A stretch of DNA of 64,000 nt from Orrella daihaiensis (GCF_022811525.1 NZ_CP063982.1:496001-560000); one strand, 5' to 3'; counted from the stretch's first letter, positions 1-8,493 are shown. The notes: generated by a model from the letters alone, not told the origin. Made by a program: numbers and translations.

Positions 1-779
1 GGGTGCAGGCCAGCACGACCTTGATAGAGGCACTTAGACAAACGGTTCGTAAAGAGCGTCTTCAGAGTGCGCAAGAGGTGCGCGAGGCACTGACCGATGT
101 GCTCACGGAGCATTTGCGTGCATTGGAAAAGCCGTTTGAAGTGGGTGCGATCAAGCCTTTGGTGGTCATGATTGCAGGTGTCAACGGTGCCGGTAAGACA
201 ACCTCGATTGGCAAACTTGCACACGCTTTGCAGGCAGGCGGTGCGCGGGTGTTGTTGGCAGCCGGGGATACGTTTAGGGCGGCCGCCCGAGAGCAATTGA
301 TAGAGTGGGGTAACCGCAACCATGTGGCCGTGATCGCGCAAGAGGGGGGCGACCCTGCTGCAGTGGCATTTGATGCGGTTACAGCCGGTCACGCTCGTCA
401 CATGGATGTGGTGATGGTGGATACTGCCGGTAGACTGCCAACACAGCTGCATTTAATGGAAGAGCTCAAGAAGATTCGAAGGGTGATTCACAAAGCTGAT
501 CAAACGGCTCCACACGAAGTACTGCTTGTGGTTGACGGCAACACTGGGCAAAACGCCTTGGCGCAGGTCAAGGCATTTGATACTGCGTTAAATCTGACCG
601 GTCTGATTGTGACCAAGCTCGATGGCACCGCCAAAGGTGGTGTGCTGGCGGCGCTAGCCTCGGGTGCTCAAGGTTGTCGTCCGATTCCGGTCTACTGGAT
701 CGGTGTGGGCGAGCAACTCGAGGACCTGCAGCCATTTGTGGCCCGAGAGTTTGCTCAGGCCATGCTAGGCACTCACTAA
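1..779 (+). CDS. ftsY: Signal recognition particle receptor FtsY (5' end cut by window)
   Basis: FtsY is the membrane-associated SRP GTPase that docks ribosome-nascent chain-SRP complexes at the SecYEG translocon. The visible 258 codons hold the end of the helical N domain and the whole G domain. Numbering from the first visible codon, the P-loop GVNGAGKTT is at about 59-67, followed by DTFRAAAREQL, DTAGRLPTQ (G3), TKLDGTAKGG (G4) and the closing GVGEQLEDLQPF. All GTPase motifs are intact. The reading frame is open to the window edge, so the acidic N-terminal A region and the true start lie outside. The stop overlaps the end of the convergent CYTH-CHAD gene by 4 bases. Confidence 0.97.
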   Translation, partial: VQASTTLIEALRQTVRKERLQSAQEVREALTDVLTEHLRALEKPFEVGAIKPLVVMIAGVNGAGKTTSIGKLAHALQAGGARVLLAAGDTFRAAAREQLIEWGNRNHVAVIAQEGGDPAAVAFDAVTAGHARHMDVVMVDTAGRLPTQLHLMEELKKIRRVIHKADQTAPHEVLLVVDGNTGQNALAQVKAFDTALNLTGLIVTKLDGTAKGGVLAALASGAQGCRPIPVYWIGVGEQLEDLQPFVAREFAQAMLGTH

Positions 780-2341
780 TCCCAAAAATGGTCCGCGCGC
801 TTTAGGTTTTTGAATGCAAGTTCGGCCTGTTTGGTCAGAACGCTTAAGCGAGAGGCTATCCAGCCAACGGCAAACCATGCTGAGGGTTGATCTTCGCGGA
901 TGCCTTCGAATTTCTCGCGAGCAACGTAAAGATCATTCATCTCACCCAGAATGTCTTGAATGCGGCTTAGACGCTGGCGATAGTTTTTGAGTTTTTTGGC
1001 TGGCAGCAGTGACTCGGCAAATTGCAAACCGTACCTGAGACGCTTGGCAAGTTTTCTGAGGTCATGCTTTGATTCGATCGGCAAAGCGTCGAACCGCAGC
1101 CCATCGGCAAGTACCTTTTGATGCCATTTGAACAATTGTTTGCCCAGCGCATCTCGCACATGGGCAGGTTTGTGTTTACGTGGGTCGTGTGCAGGCGATG
1201 GCTGCAAGTCGGCCTGAAGCGGATGCGCGCCCACAGTCCAAGCCAGCAATTCAGCTAACCAGCGCTGAAATTCGGGCTTGGCGGTAATCGATGTTGACGC
1301 TTCTTCCTCTTGCCTGGCATTTAAATCAAGTGGAGGTTGGCCAGCAGCACTTAATTCCGGCATGACCGTTTCACGCAACACATCGTCGTCACGAGCTGTG
1401 CCGAGCGCTGAAAAATGTATTTTGAGTTCATCGCGCCATGGTTGAGGCGGCAAATCGGTTAGCTTTTGAAACAAAGACCACGCCGAGCGCAAGCGTCGGA
1501 TACCGACGCGCAGTTGATGCGTGTGTTCGGGCGTGCTGGCCCGGTAAAAGCCCTCAGTGTCGATTTCAGCCAGCACGGCTGCATTACGCCCAATCTGATC
1601 CAGGCATTCAATGGTGACGGCTGCGAGCGCTTGAGCAGGCGTCATCTGATTGTTCAGTTTGATTGTCTGGATTGGACGTGGCGCCCAGTATGAAGCTACT
1701 ACTTTAGCGCGAGCTGCGGTTGTGGCCGCATCGTCGATCTCGCCCAAGTTCGCCAGCCTGGACGCGAGTGCGGCCAAGGTGGTGCCGCGCTCGGCCTTAC
1801 TGCGTAGGTCCAGTATGAGGTTGTAGGCGGTGAGCCATTTGAGACCCAACAGAAACATCGCGTGCGGGCGGCCAGACACAAGCTCAAACTCTACTTCAGA
1901 TACAGGTAGTCTCAGTTCGCCAGCCTGGATGTGGCCTTGATCCAATGCAACTTCAACCACCCCGGCAGTCGTGCGGATTTTTCGGTAGAGTCGCTTGACA
2001 TCGGTTTCATAGGCCACTGCAAGTTGCTTGCCGTGCTTGTCAATGATGCCAGCGGCTGGCGTGTTGGCATAAACCGACAAGTCCAGACTCGCGTTTGGGC
2101 GAGGGTGATTTAACTCGAGCTTCTCAAGGCGATGTGCACCGGGCATTTTGAGGGTCTGTACCCAGCGACGTCCCTCTAGTCTTAGGCGTAGAGCGACGCC
2201 CGATTTGGCCAGATTTGATGTCGGTGTATCGAAATACTGAGCCCGCAAACGCACGCTCGAGACGGTTCCGCGACGCATTGCTTTCTCAACGCCAGTGCGT
2301 GAGGAACGTGGGACATGGAGTTTAAGCTCTTGCTCGGACAT
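776..2341 (-). CDS. CYTH and CHAD domain protein, probable inorganic triphosphatase
   Basis: This 521-residue protein resembles YgiF-type proteins. The N-terminal CYTH domain (about 1-200) opens with the metal-binding ExExK motif, seen as EQELKL, and continues with RLRLEG and TLKMPG strands typical of triphosphate tunnel enzymes. The C-terminal CHAD domain (about 230-515) is helical and rich in conserved His, Arg and Lys, including HQLRVGIRRLRS and KHDLRKLAKRLRYG, which in this family bind polyphosphate. The likely activity is hydrolysis of inorganic triphosphate, inferred from the family. I start at the ATG at 2341 because it places ExExK at residue 3; a GTG at 2353 would add four residues. 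Neither has a clear ribosome binding site. Confidence 0.88.
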   Translation of the reverse strand: MSEQELKLHVPRSSRTGVEKAMRRGTVSSVRLRAQYFDTPTSNLAKSGVALRLRLEGRRWVQTLKMPGAHRLEKLELNHPRPNASLDLSVYANTPAAGIIDKHGKQLAVAYETDVKRLYRKIRTTAGVVEVALDQGHIQAGELRLPVSEVEFELVSGRPHAMFLLGLKWLTAYNLILDLRSKAERGTTLAALASRLANLGEIDDAATTAARAKVVASYWAPRPIQTIKLNNQMTPAQALAAVTIECLDQIGRNAAVLAEIDTEGFYRASTPEHTHQLRVGIRRLRSAWSLFQKLTDLPPQPWRDELKIHFSALGTARDDDVLRETVMPELSAAGQPPLDLNARQEEEASTSITAKPEFQRWLAELLAWTVGAHPLQADLQPSPAHDPRKHKPAHVRDALGKQLFKWHQKVLADGLRFDALPIESKHDLRKLAKRLRYGLQFAESLLPAKKLKNYRQRLSRIQDILGEMNDLYVAREKFEGIREDQPSAWFAVGWIASRLSVLTKQAELAFKNLKRADHFWD

Positions 2342-2460
2342 TCGGACATACACTTACAAGGATAATGTGAAGAGTGTACTGACAATCGTCGCGCTAAATG
2401 ATGACTAGTCATCTTTTGTTCACAATCGTGTGATCTACGATTTCCGGTGTGCCAGCGACC

Positions 2461-2466
2461 TATAAT
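2461..2466 (+). promoter_or_regulatory. Probable -10 element of the ribBX operon promoter
   Basis: A perfect TATAAT lies 40 bases before the ribBX ATG in the 165-base gap after the divergent CYTH-CHAD gene. No good -35 hexamer is found 16-18 bases upstream, so the promoter is called on the -10 only. No FMN riboswitch can be recognised in the gap, which is too short for a full RFN element plus expression platform. Confidence 0.5.
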
Positions 2467-2506
2467 GGGGCACTGGTAATACCGAACCAAAGTTAAAAGG
2501 CTTTTT

Positions 2507-3703
2507 ATGTCCCCCGCATTGCATTTGGCTAGCACTGGTCAAGAGCCGTTATCCGCAGCCATTTCACCCATTAGTGAAATCATCGACGATATCCGTGCCG
2601 GCAAAATGGTGGTTTTGGTCGATGAGGAAGACCGTGAAAACGAGGGTGACCTCGTCATGGCTGCTGAATTTGTGACCCCCGAGGCAATTAATTTTATGGT
2701 TACCCACGCGCGTGGCCTGGTTTGTCTGACGCTCACGGAAGATCGTTGCCGGCAGTTAAATCTGCCGCTGATGGCAGACAGCAATGGCGCAGCCTACGGC
2801 ACGAATTTCACGGTCTCGATTGAGGCTGCTGAAGGCGTGCATACCGGTATTTCAGTGGCCGACCGAGCCCACACCATTCGGACAGCGGTTGCCAAAGATG
2901 CCAAGCCAGCCGACCTGGTGCAGCCTGGACACATCTTTCCCGTTCGTGCCGTGCCAGGCGGGGTGCTCGTGCGCGCCGGGCATACCGAGGCCGGTTGTGA
3001 TCTGACTGCTCTGGCTGGGTTGACGCCAGCGGCAGTGATCTGCGAGATCTTAAAGCCCGACGGAACGATGGCTCGCCTGCCGGATTTGATCGACTATTGC
3101 AAGACCCATGGCCTGAAAATTGGCACGATTGCTGACCTGATTCAGTACCGTAGCGAGCATGAATCTGTGGTCGAACGAGTGGCGTGCAAGGATATCTCCA
3201 CGCCGTGGGGGCCCTTTGCCATGACGGTGTATCGGGATACGGTTCAGGGGCGTGCCCACGTTGCCTTGTCCAAAGGCGATATCACGCCCGAGCGCGAGGT
3301 ATTGGTGCGCGTTCATGAGCCGACCACAGTCATTGATTTACTGAATGCGCAGGGCTCAGGCCACTCTTGGGGGTTTGACGAAGCAATGCGGGCAATTGCT
3401 GCTGCATCCGATGCTGTGGTTGTTTTGCTGAACGTGGATGCCAGCACCGCGCACGTACTTGCTCAGGCACAGCAGCTCGGTCAGTCTGAAGATGCGACTG
3501 AAAGTAAGTCTCGGCCCAATCGCAGCATGGATTTGCGAACTTATGGCTTAGGCGCTCAAATCTTGCGCGACCTTGGCGTAGGGCAGATGCGCCTGCTTGC
3601 ACGCCCTCGAAAGATGCCGAGCATGATGGCAGGTTTTGGATTAACCGTTACCGGTTACGATGAACAACCGATTGACAGAAAAACCTCACAGGAAACCAAA
3701 TGA
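2507..3703 (+). CDS. ribBX: RibBX: 3,4-dihydroxy-2-butanone 4-phosphate synthase with degenerate GTP cyclohydrolase II-like domain
   Basis: The N-terminal half (about 1-212) is a complete RibB that converts ribulose 5-phosphate to 3,4-dihydroxy-2-butanone 4-phosphate for riboflavin synthesis. It shows the acidic loop DRENEGD at 42-48, THARGL and GHTEAGCDL. The C-terminal half aligns in outline with RibA (TPWGPFAMTVYRD, GRAHVALSKGDI, VRVHEP), but the three zinc cysteines are gone: RVHSEC is RVHEPT and the RCDCG stretch is replaced by GSGHSWG. GTP cyclohydrolase II activity is therefore not expected. This matches the RibBX variant known in Proteobacteria, in which a separate RibA is encoded elsewhere. 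The stop overlaps the ribH start as ATGA. Confidence 0.93.
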   Translation: MSPALHLASTGQEPLSAAISPISEIIDDIRAGKMVVLVDEEDRENEGDLVMAAEFVTPEAINFMVTHARGLVCLTLTEDRCRQLNLPLMADSNGAAYGTNFTVSIEAAEGVHTGISVADRAHTIRTAVAKDAKPADLVQPGHIFPVRAVPGGVLVRAGHTEAGCDLTALAGLTPAAVICEILKPDGTMARLPDLIDYCKTHGLKIGTIADLIQYRSEHESVVERVACKDISTPWGPFAMTVYRDTVQGRAHVALSKGDITPEREVLVRVHEPTTVIDLLNAQGSGHSWGFDEAMRAIAAASDAVVVLLNVDASTAHVLAQAQQLGQSEDATESKSRPNRSMDLRTYGLGAQILRDLGVGQMRLLARPRKMPSMMAGFGLTVTGYDEQPIDRKTSQETK

Positions 3704-4194
3704 GCCCCTATACCATCTCCCCCGATCTGAATGGCGAAGGCTTGCACATTGGCATTGTTCGTGCCCGCTTTAATGAGGAAATTGGGTTGGCTGAGCTAGA
3801 TGCTTGCTTGGGTGAGCTTGAGGCACTCGGGCTTGATGAACGTGACATCATGGTCGTTTCCGTACCCGGCGCTCTTGAGCTTGGTCTCACATTGGCACAG
3901 ATGGCTCAAACGGGTGAATTCGATGCGCTGATTGCTTTAGGTGCAGTGATTCGAGGTGAAACTTATCACTTTGAGGTCGTTAGCAACGAGAGTGCTTCGG
4001 CCATGTCGCAGGTTGCTCTCGAATTGGGAATCCCCGTGATTAATGGTGTGCTGACTACTGAAGACGAGGCTCAAGCGCATGAGCGTGCCGCTGGCAAGGG
4101 GCGTGATTGTGCCCAGGCTGCGGTCGAGATGGCCAATTTGATGGTTGCACTCGAACCTGAGCAGTCCGACGAAGATGATGATGAGCAGGATTGA
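3700..4194 (+). CDS. ribH: 6,7-dimethyl-8-ribityllumazine synthase
   Basis: Lumazine synthase condenses 5-amino-6-ribitylaminouracil with the RibBX product, the penultimate riboflavin step. The 164-residue protein has the family marks in order: RARFNEEI near the N-terminus, VPGALELGLT (phosphate and pyrimidine binding), ALGAVIRGETYHFE with the catalytic histidine, and GIPVINGVLTTED. The C-terminus carries an acidic tail (SDEDDDEQD) beyond the conserved core. It is translationally coupled to ribBX on its 5' side (ATGA) and to nusB on its 3' side (TGATG). Length is normal for the family. Confidence 0.97.
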   Translation: MSPYTISPDLNGEGLHIGIVRARFNEEIGLAELDACLGELEALGLDERDIMVVSVPGALELGLTLAQMAQTGEFDALIALGAVIRGETYHFEVVSNESASAMSQVALELGIPVINGVLTTEDEAQAHERAAGKGRDCAQAAVEMANLMVALEPEQSDEDDDEQD

Positions 4195-4700
4195 TGAGCG
4201 AGACAATGACTCAACCGGCTAACGTCAAAAAATCCAACACGGGTACCAGCCCTCGCCGACGGGCTCGTGAGTTTGCCTTGCAAGCAATATACGCTTGGCT
4301 TTTGCAGTCCCAGACCGCTGATAACAAGCTAGCTGAAGTTGGTGCCATTGAGGCGCATCTTCGGGATGATGCCGAGTTTGCGAGCGCTGACCAGAAATGG
4401 TTCAACGTGCTGTGGCAAGGTGTGACTCGCGAGGCGGATGATTTGCGCGCCACATTCAAGCCGTTTGTCGATCGACCGCTTAATGAGTTATCTCCCGTGG
4501 AGCACGGGATTCTGCTTATCGGTACATTTGAGCTGACTCAGCAAATCGAAGTCCCTTATCGCGTGGCAATCAACGAGGCGGTTGAACTTGCCAAGTCATT
4601 TGGAGGCACAGATGGATTTAAATTCATCAATGGTGTGCTTGATAAAGTTGCTGCGCAGGCCCGAGGCCCGGAAGTTGCCCGCTCTGCACAACCGCGTTAA
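4194..4700 (+). CDS. nusB: Transcription antitermination factor NusB
   Basis: NusB pairs with NusE (S10) and binds boxA RNA in rRNA leaders to build the antitermination complex; two boxA sites lie in the rRNA operon of this window. The 168-residue protein has RRRAREFALQAIYAWLLQ at the start of the helical fold, then SPVEHGILLIGTFEL and PYRVAINEAVELAKSFGGTDGFKFINGVLDKVA, all typical. The ATG at 4194 shares its A with the ribH TGA stop, so I prefer it to the TTG at 4191. Its place after ribH is conserved in many Proteobacteria. Confidence 0.96.
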   Translation: MSETMTQPANVKKSNTGTSPRRRAREFALQAIYAWLLQSQTADNKLAEVGAIEAHLRDDAEFASADQKWFNVLWQGVTREADDLRATFKPFVDRPLNELSPVEHGILLIGTFELTQQIEVPYRVAINEAVELAKSFGGTDGFKFINGVLDKVAAQARGPEVARSAQPR

Positions 4701-4711
4701 CGGCTGCTCTC

Positions 4712-5698
4712 ATGGCGCTAGGTGAGTTCTCGCTCATTGACCGCTACTTCAAAAGACTAGCCAGTCCTGCCAGCATGCCAGGTATGGTCGGGGTCGGTGA
4801 TGATGCGGCCATACTGCCCATTAGCCCCGGTCACAAGCTCGTTGTCTGCAAAGATGTATTGGTAGAAGGGCGACATTTTTTTTCTGATGTGGCGCCAGAC
4901 GCGCTCGGTCACAAATCGCTGGCAGTGAATCTATCGGATTTGGCGGCCATGGGTGCTAAGCCTATTGGTTGTTTGCTCGGGTTGGGTGTGCCCACTATCA
5001 ATGAAACGTGGCTTGCGTCCTTTGCAGCCGGGCTAGGTGCCCTGGCTGATCGTTACCGGTGCCCATTGATTGGCGGTGACACGGTTGCAAGCGAACAGGG
5101 TATCTTCATCAGTGTTACTGCCCTGGGGACGCTGCACGAGAAGCAGCCCGGACTTTTACGTAGCGCAGCCGAGGTTGGGGATGACATATGGGTTAGCGGG
5201 CCGTTGGGTGTGCCAGACATTGCGTTACGGATTTTGTTGGGCACGCTAGCTGATCCGCAGAATCGCTTACCGGGACTGCGTGTGGGCTTAGAGCGTCCTG
5301 AGCCGCGAGTCGCGCTAGGTCAACAACTATTGGGGGTGGCAAATGCTGCCATCGATATTTCGGATGGGTTGACACAGGATCTCGGTCACGTGCTTCAAGC
5401 CAGTGGTGTTGGTGCGGTCATTGATCTCGAGCAACTGCCGGTTGACCAGCGGTTGGCTGTATTCGATCCAAGCGTTGTGCGCGATGCCGTGTTGTATGGT
5501 GGTGATGTGTATGAGCTGTGTTTTACCGTACCCGCTCAGTATCGCCCGAGAGTCATCGCTGTGGGGGAGTCCCTGGGGCTTGAGCTATTTCGTATCGGTA
5601 AGGTCCGGAGGCAGCCAGGGCTGTTTGCTCAAACCGATGGATCATTAACTGAGCTTAAACCGAAAGGTTTTGATCATTTTGCGCGGAGTGCTCGATGA
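4712..5698 (+). CDS. thiL: Thiamine-monophosphate kinase
   Basis: ThiL phosphorylates thiamine monophosphate to the active cofactor thiamine diphosphate. The 328-residue protein belongs to the PurM/ThiL ATP-grasp-like family: GVGDDAAIL near residue 28 (magnesium and ATP), DVLVEGRHF, NLSDLAAMGAKP, IGGDT, DISDGLTQDLGHVL and YGGDVYELCF. It begins 11 bases after nusB and its stop overlaps pgpA as ATGA. The nusB-thiL-pgpA order is widely conserved in Beta- and Gammaproteobacteria. Confidence 0.97.
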   Translation: MALGEFSLIDRYFKRLASPASMPGMVGVGDDAAILPISPGHKLVVCKDVLVEGRHFFSDVAPDALGHKSLAVNLSDLAAMGAKPIGCLLGLGVPTINETWLASFAAGLGALADRYRCPLIGGDTVASEQGIFISVTALGTLHEKQPGLLRSAAEVGDDIWVSGPLGVPDIALRILLGTLADPQNRLPGLRVGLERPEPRVALGQQLLGVANAAIDISDGLTQDLGHVLQASGVGAVIDLEQLPVDQRLAVFDPSVVRDAVLYGGDVYELCFTVPAQYRPRVIAVGESLGLELFRIGKVRRQPGLFAQTDGSLTELKPKGFDHFARSAR

Positions 5699-6231
5699 GC
5701 GACCCGATCTCCGTGAGCCAGCGTCATCGAGTGGATTGGCCAAGTTTGAAATGGGTGTTCGCACGAGCCCATCGCGCATTAGCTTTCGGCTTTGGTAGCG
5801 GATTGATCAGACCTGGCTCAGGTACCTGGGGTAGCGTTCTTGGTTTGGGCCTGTGGTGGCCACTGAACAGTGTGCTGTCCGCTAGCGTGCTGGCCTTGTT
5901 TGTGTTGTTAGCTGCACTGGCTGGTATCTGGATTTGCCAGCGTACCGTTGATGAGCTTGGTGTACCTGATCATGTGGGCATTGTATGGGATGAGATTGTG
6001 GCAGTTTGGATTGTGCTTTGGGCGCTGCCACCAGTGCTGTGGATTGCGCTAGTAGGATTTGTGTTGTTTCGGGTATTTGACGTGGCAAAGCCTTGGCCCA
6101 TTCGTACGCTTGACGCGAGTGTGGCCGGGGGTTTGGGTGTGATGCTCGATGATCTGGTAGCCGCTCTTTATGCAGTTGTACTCGGATGGGCCATTTGGTG
6201 GTTTTGGGGCTACTTTGGAGCTTTGGGTTAA
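5695..6231 (+). CDS. pgpA: Phosphatidylglycerophosphatase A
   Basis: PgpA removes the phosphate from phosphatidylglycerophosphate at the inner membrane to give phosphatidylglycerol. The 178-residue protein has the family signature: GLIRPGSGTWGSVLG, then DELGVPDHVGIVWDEIVAVW, where the acidic residues bind metal, and RVFDVAKPWPIR with GGLGVMLDDLVAALYA at the C-terminal membrane segments. About four hydrophobic segments are visible. A short charged stretch of some 20 residues precedes the conserved core. It overlaps thiL by four bases. Confidence 0.95.
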   Translation: MSDPISVSQRHRVDWPSLKWVFARAHRALAFGFGSGLIRPGSGTWGSVLGLGLWWPLNSVLSASVLALFVLLAALAGIWICQRTVDELGVPDHVGIVWDEIVAVWIVLWALPPVLWIALVGFVLFRVFDVAKPWPIRTLDASVAGGLGVMLDDLVAALYAVVLGWAIWWFWGYFGALG

Positions 6232-6240
6232 GGAGGTGCC

Positions 6241-6756
6241 ATGCAGGTCAATAATGAGGGAGAGCATCTCGCAGCAAAAGCGCTGGGCGACTACTTGATT
6301 CAGAACAACGGACGGGTGGTGACTGCAGAGTCTTGCACGGGTGGTTTGATTGGCGGTGCTTTGACGTCCGTGGCTGGCAGCAGTAAGTGGTTTGACCGCG
6401 GTTGGATCACCTACACCAATACGGCCAAGCATGAGCAGCTCGGCGTATCGAAAGAGACATTGAGGGAGTTTGGTGCCGTCAGTGAACCTGTGGCCAGGCA
6501 GATGGCGGTTGGCGCTCTTGCAATGGCATCTGAAGCGACTTTGGCTTTGTCTGTAACGGGCATCGCAGGCCCTGGCGGCGGTACGCCGGACAAGCCTGTC
6601 GGCTTAGTCTGGTTTGGGCTGGCGCGGCGCACCGAGGATGATGTGGTCGTCAGTTCAATCCATCAAGTATTTCCGGGCAATCGACAGGCAGTACGTGAGG
6701 CAACCGTCAATTTCGCGTTGATGCATGCGCTGCAGTGGATTGATCAACGGATCTAA
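6241..6756 (+). CDS. pncC: Nicotinamide-nucleotide amidase (CinA C-terminal domain)
   Basis: This 171-residue protein is a stand-alone CinA C-terminal domain. Such PncC enzymes deamidate nicotinamide mononucleotide to nicotinate mononucleotide for NAD recycling. The signatures are AESCTGGLIGGALTSVAGSS near residue 30, with the catalytic Ser and Thr, then YTNTAKHEQLGV, GAVSEPVARQMA and TGIAGPGGGTPDKPVGLVWFG. A strong ribosome binding site, AAGGAGGTG, precedes the ATG. It is the last gene of the ribBX operon and ends 3 bases before the end of the convergent pyrF gene, leaving no room for a terminator. Confidence 0.94.
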   Translation: MQVNNEGEHLAAKALGDYLIQNNGRVVTAESCTGGLIGGALTSVAGSSKWFDRGWITYTNTAKHEQLGVSKETLREFGAVSEPVARQMAVGALAMASEATLALSVTGIAGPGGGTPDKPVGLVWFGLARRTEDDVVVSSIHQVFPGNRQAVREATVNFALMHALQWIDQRI

Positions 6757-6759
6757 CTT

Positions 6760-7581
6760 TTATTTCGCGCGCGAGCTGTTGATGGCATCGCGAGTTTGGC
6801 GAGCAGCCTGCGCCGCTTTGTGTTGCCAGTCTTCATCGCGACTGGCGTATAAAATCGCCCTTGATGAATTAATCATCATGCCGGTGCCCATCGGGTTGCA
6901 GCCGGCATCGCAGGTGGCTTGAATGTCTCCGCCTTGAGCCCCGATTCCCGGCACAAGCAGCGGCATATCTGCACCCACGCAGGCTCGGACCTGCCTTAAT
7001 TCGTCGGGAAATGTCGCTCCAACGACCAAGCCGCACTGACCGTTTTGATTCCATTGTGTGGCAACCAGTGTCGCGACATGCAAATAAAGCGCGCGACCAT
7101 TAACTTGCAGTGCTTGTAGGTCTGAGCCACCCGGATTCGATGTGCGACATAAGACAATGACGCCTTTGTCCTTACGATCAAGATAGGGTTGTGCCGAGTC
7201 CATGCCCATGTAGGGATTGATGGTCACGGCATCGGCCTGGTACCTATCGAATGCCTCGCGTGCATAGTGTTCAGCCGTGCTACCAATATCACCGCGTTTG
7301 GCGTCAAGCATCAGTACAAGATTTGGGTATTCGGTGCGAATGTACTCGCAGGTTTGTTTCAGGATGTCTTCTGCTCCAAGCGATGCAAAATAGGCAACCT
7401 GAGGCTTGAAGCCGCACACATACGGAGCAGTTGCGTCTACGATTCCTTTGCAAAACTGCCAGAGGGCGTCATGGCTGCTGCGGATTGGGTGAGGCAGCTT
7501 GTCCATATCAGGGTCAAGGCCCACCATGAGTAGCGAATTCTGTGAATGCCAGGCTTGGTTCAGTTTTTGTGTAAATGTCAT
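6760..7581 (-). CDS. pyrF: Orotidine 5'-phosphate decarboxylase
   Basis: PyrF decarboxylates OMP to UMP, the last step of de novo pyrimidine synthesis; dihydroorotase (pyrC) is also in this window. The 273-residue protein is of the longer bacterial group 2 type: LLMVGLDPD near the N-terminus, the catalytic motif MLDAKRGDIGSTAEHYA, VTINPYMGMDSAQPY, and LVPGIGAQGGD for phosphate binding. I choose the ATG at 7581 because it overlaps the dgkA stop as ATGA and gives the family N-terminus MTFTQKL; an in-frame GTG at 7617 would add 12 residues unlike the family. Confidence 0.96.
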   Translation of the reverse strand: MTFTQKLNQAWHSQNSLLMVGLDPDMDKLPHPIRSSHDALWQFCKGIVDATAPYVCGFKPQVAYFASLGAEDILKQTCEYIRTEYPNLVLMLDAKRGDIGSTAEHYAREAFDRYQADAVTINPYMGMDSAQPYLDRKDKGVIVLCRTSNPGGSDLQALQVNGRALYLHVATLVATQWNQNGQCGLVVGATFPDELRQVRACVGADMPLLVPGIGAQGGDIQATCDAGCNPMGTGMMINSSRAILYASRDEDWQHKAAQAARQTRDAINSSRAK

Positions 7582-7970
7582 GAATGAACTATTCGAATAA
7601 CAATCAGGCTTGCCCACACCAAAAATGCGGTGGTGAAGGCAACGAATACAGCCGCACTACCTAAGTCCTTGGCGCGACCGAGTAACGGATGTGATTCTAA
7701 CGAAACTGCATCGGCTAGTGCCTCAATGGCTGAGTTTAGAAGTTCGACGATCAGCACCATCAGAACAACACCGATGAGCAAAATCACTTCGCCCGGATTG
7801 CGCCCGAGCCAGAACGCGCAGGGTGCGAGAACGACAGCAAGCACCAATTCCTGACGAAACGCTGCTTCGTAGCGCACCGCGGCTTTTAAACCTTTGTAGG
7901 AATAACCGATAGCAGCAGCGATTCGTGAGATACCGCCTTTGCTTTTGAAGGGAGATGGATGGTCAGACAC
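7578..7970 (-). CDS. dgkA: Diacylglycerol kinase
   Basis: This is the small integral-membrane prokaryotic diacylglycerol kinase, which returns diacylglycerol to phosphatidic acid. The 130-residue protein has a basic amphipathic N-terminus (GLKAAVRYEAAFRQE) and three membrane segments. The catalytic signature is ELLNSAIEALADAVSLESHPLLGRAKDLGSAAV, here with LNSAIEAL in place of the usual VNTAIEAV. The start is GTG at 7970. It is followed by pyrF with an ATGA overlap, so the two are probably co-transcribed. Confidence 0.94.
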   Translation of the reverse strand: MSDHPSPFKSKGGISRIAAAIGYSYKGLKAAVRYEAAFRQELVLAVVLAPCAFWLGRNPGEVILLIGVVLMVLIVELLNSAIEALADAVSLESHPLLGRAKDLGSAAVFVAFTTAFLVWASLIVIRIVHS

Positions 7971-8118
7971 GTTCTAGCCGTCGTGTGAAGTGAGGAAATT
8001 TGGTAGCCTCGTGAAGTTCCCACTTGGATAACTACCCGTTGTCGTGTTTTAACACTCTATTGTTTAAAGTGTGCAGCACACACGGTCTTAACCATTGCTA
8101 AAAGCGAGTGATATTGAC

Positions 8119-8493
8119 ATGCCCATTCTGACTATCAAAATCCCCTCGGGCCACAGCCAAGAACAGAAAGCCGCGCTGCTCAAGGGCTTGACCGATGCGG
8201 TGCTTAAAAGCCTTAATGCGCCTTTGCCTTCGATTCGTATCAGCATTGATGAGGTTCCTGCGCAGAACACGATGGTGGCTGGTGTGCTCGGCCAGCCCAA
8301 TGCATTAGTGCATGCGGCACTGATTGCGGGGCGTACCGAGCAGCTCAAGGCCGCATTGATTGCTGAGATCGCGCAAGCGGTTGAGCGATCGATTGGATTG
8401 TCGGCTGAACATACGCGAGTATTGATTCAGGACTATCCAACCACCGACATGGGCGTGGCTGGAGGGATTTCGGCTAAAGCTGCAGGCCGTTGA
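8119..8493 (+). CDS. Tandem 4-oxalocrotonate tautomerase-like protein
   Basis: A 124-residue protein of the tautomerase superfamily made of two fused 4-OT-like units. Unit 1 (about 1-58) starts MPILTIKIP, giving the Pro1 general base after Met removal, then GHSQEQKAALLKGLTDAV. Unit 2 (about 62-120) repeats the pattern as GRTEQLKAALIAEIAQAV and ends MGVAGG, matching MVAGV in unit 1, but lacks the amino-terminal proline. The substrate cannot be read from sequence. An upstream TTG at 8095 is in frame, but the ATG at 8119 gives the catalytic proline. It is followed 34 bases later by a crotonase, perhaps in one transcript. Confidence 0.85.
   Translation: MPILTIKIPSGHSQEQKAALLKGLTDAVLKSLNAPLPSIRISIDEVPAQNTMVAGVLGQPNALVHAALIAGRTEQLKAALIAEIAQAVERSIGLSAEHTRVLIQDYPTTDMGVAGGISAKAAGR

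Noticed and set aside
2354..2506. Possible FMN riboswitch before ribBX
   Set aside because: None of the conserved RFN element blocks could be recognised and the gap is short.
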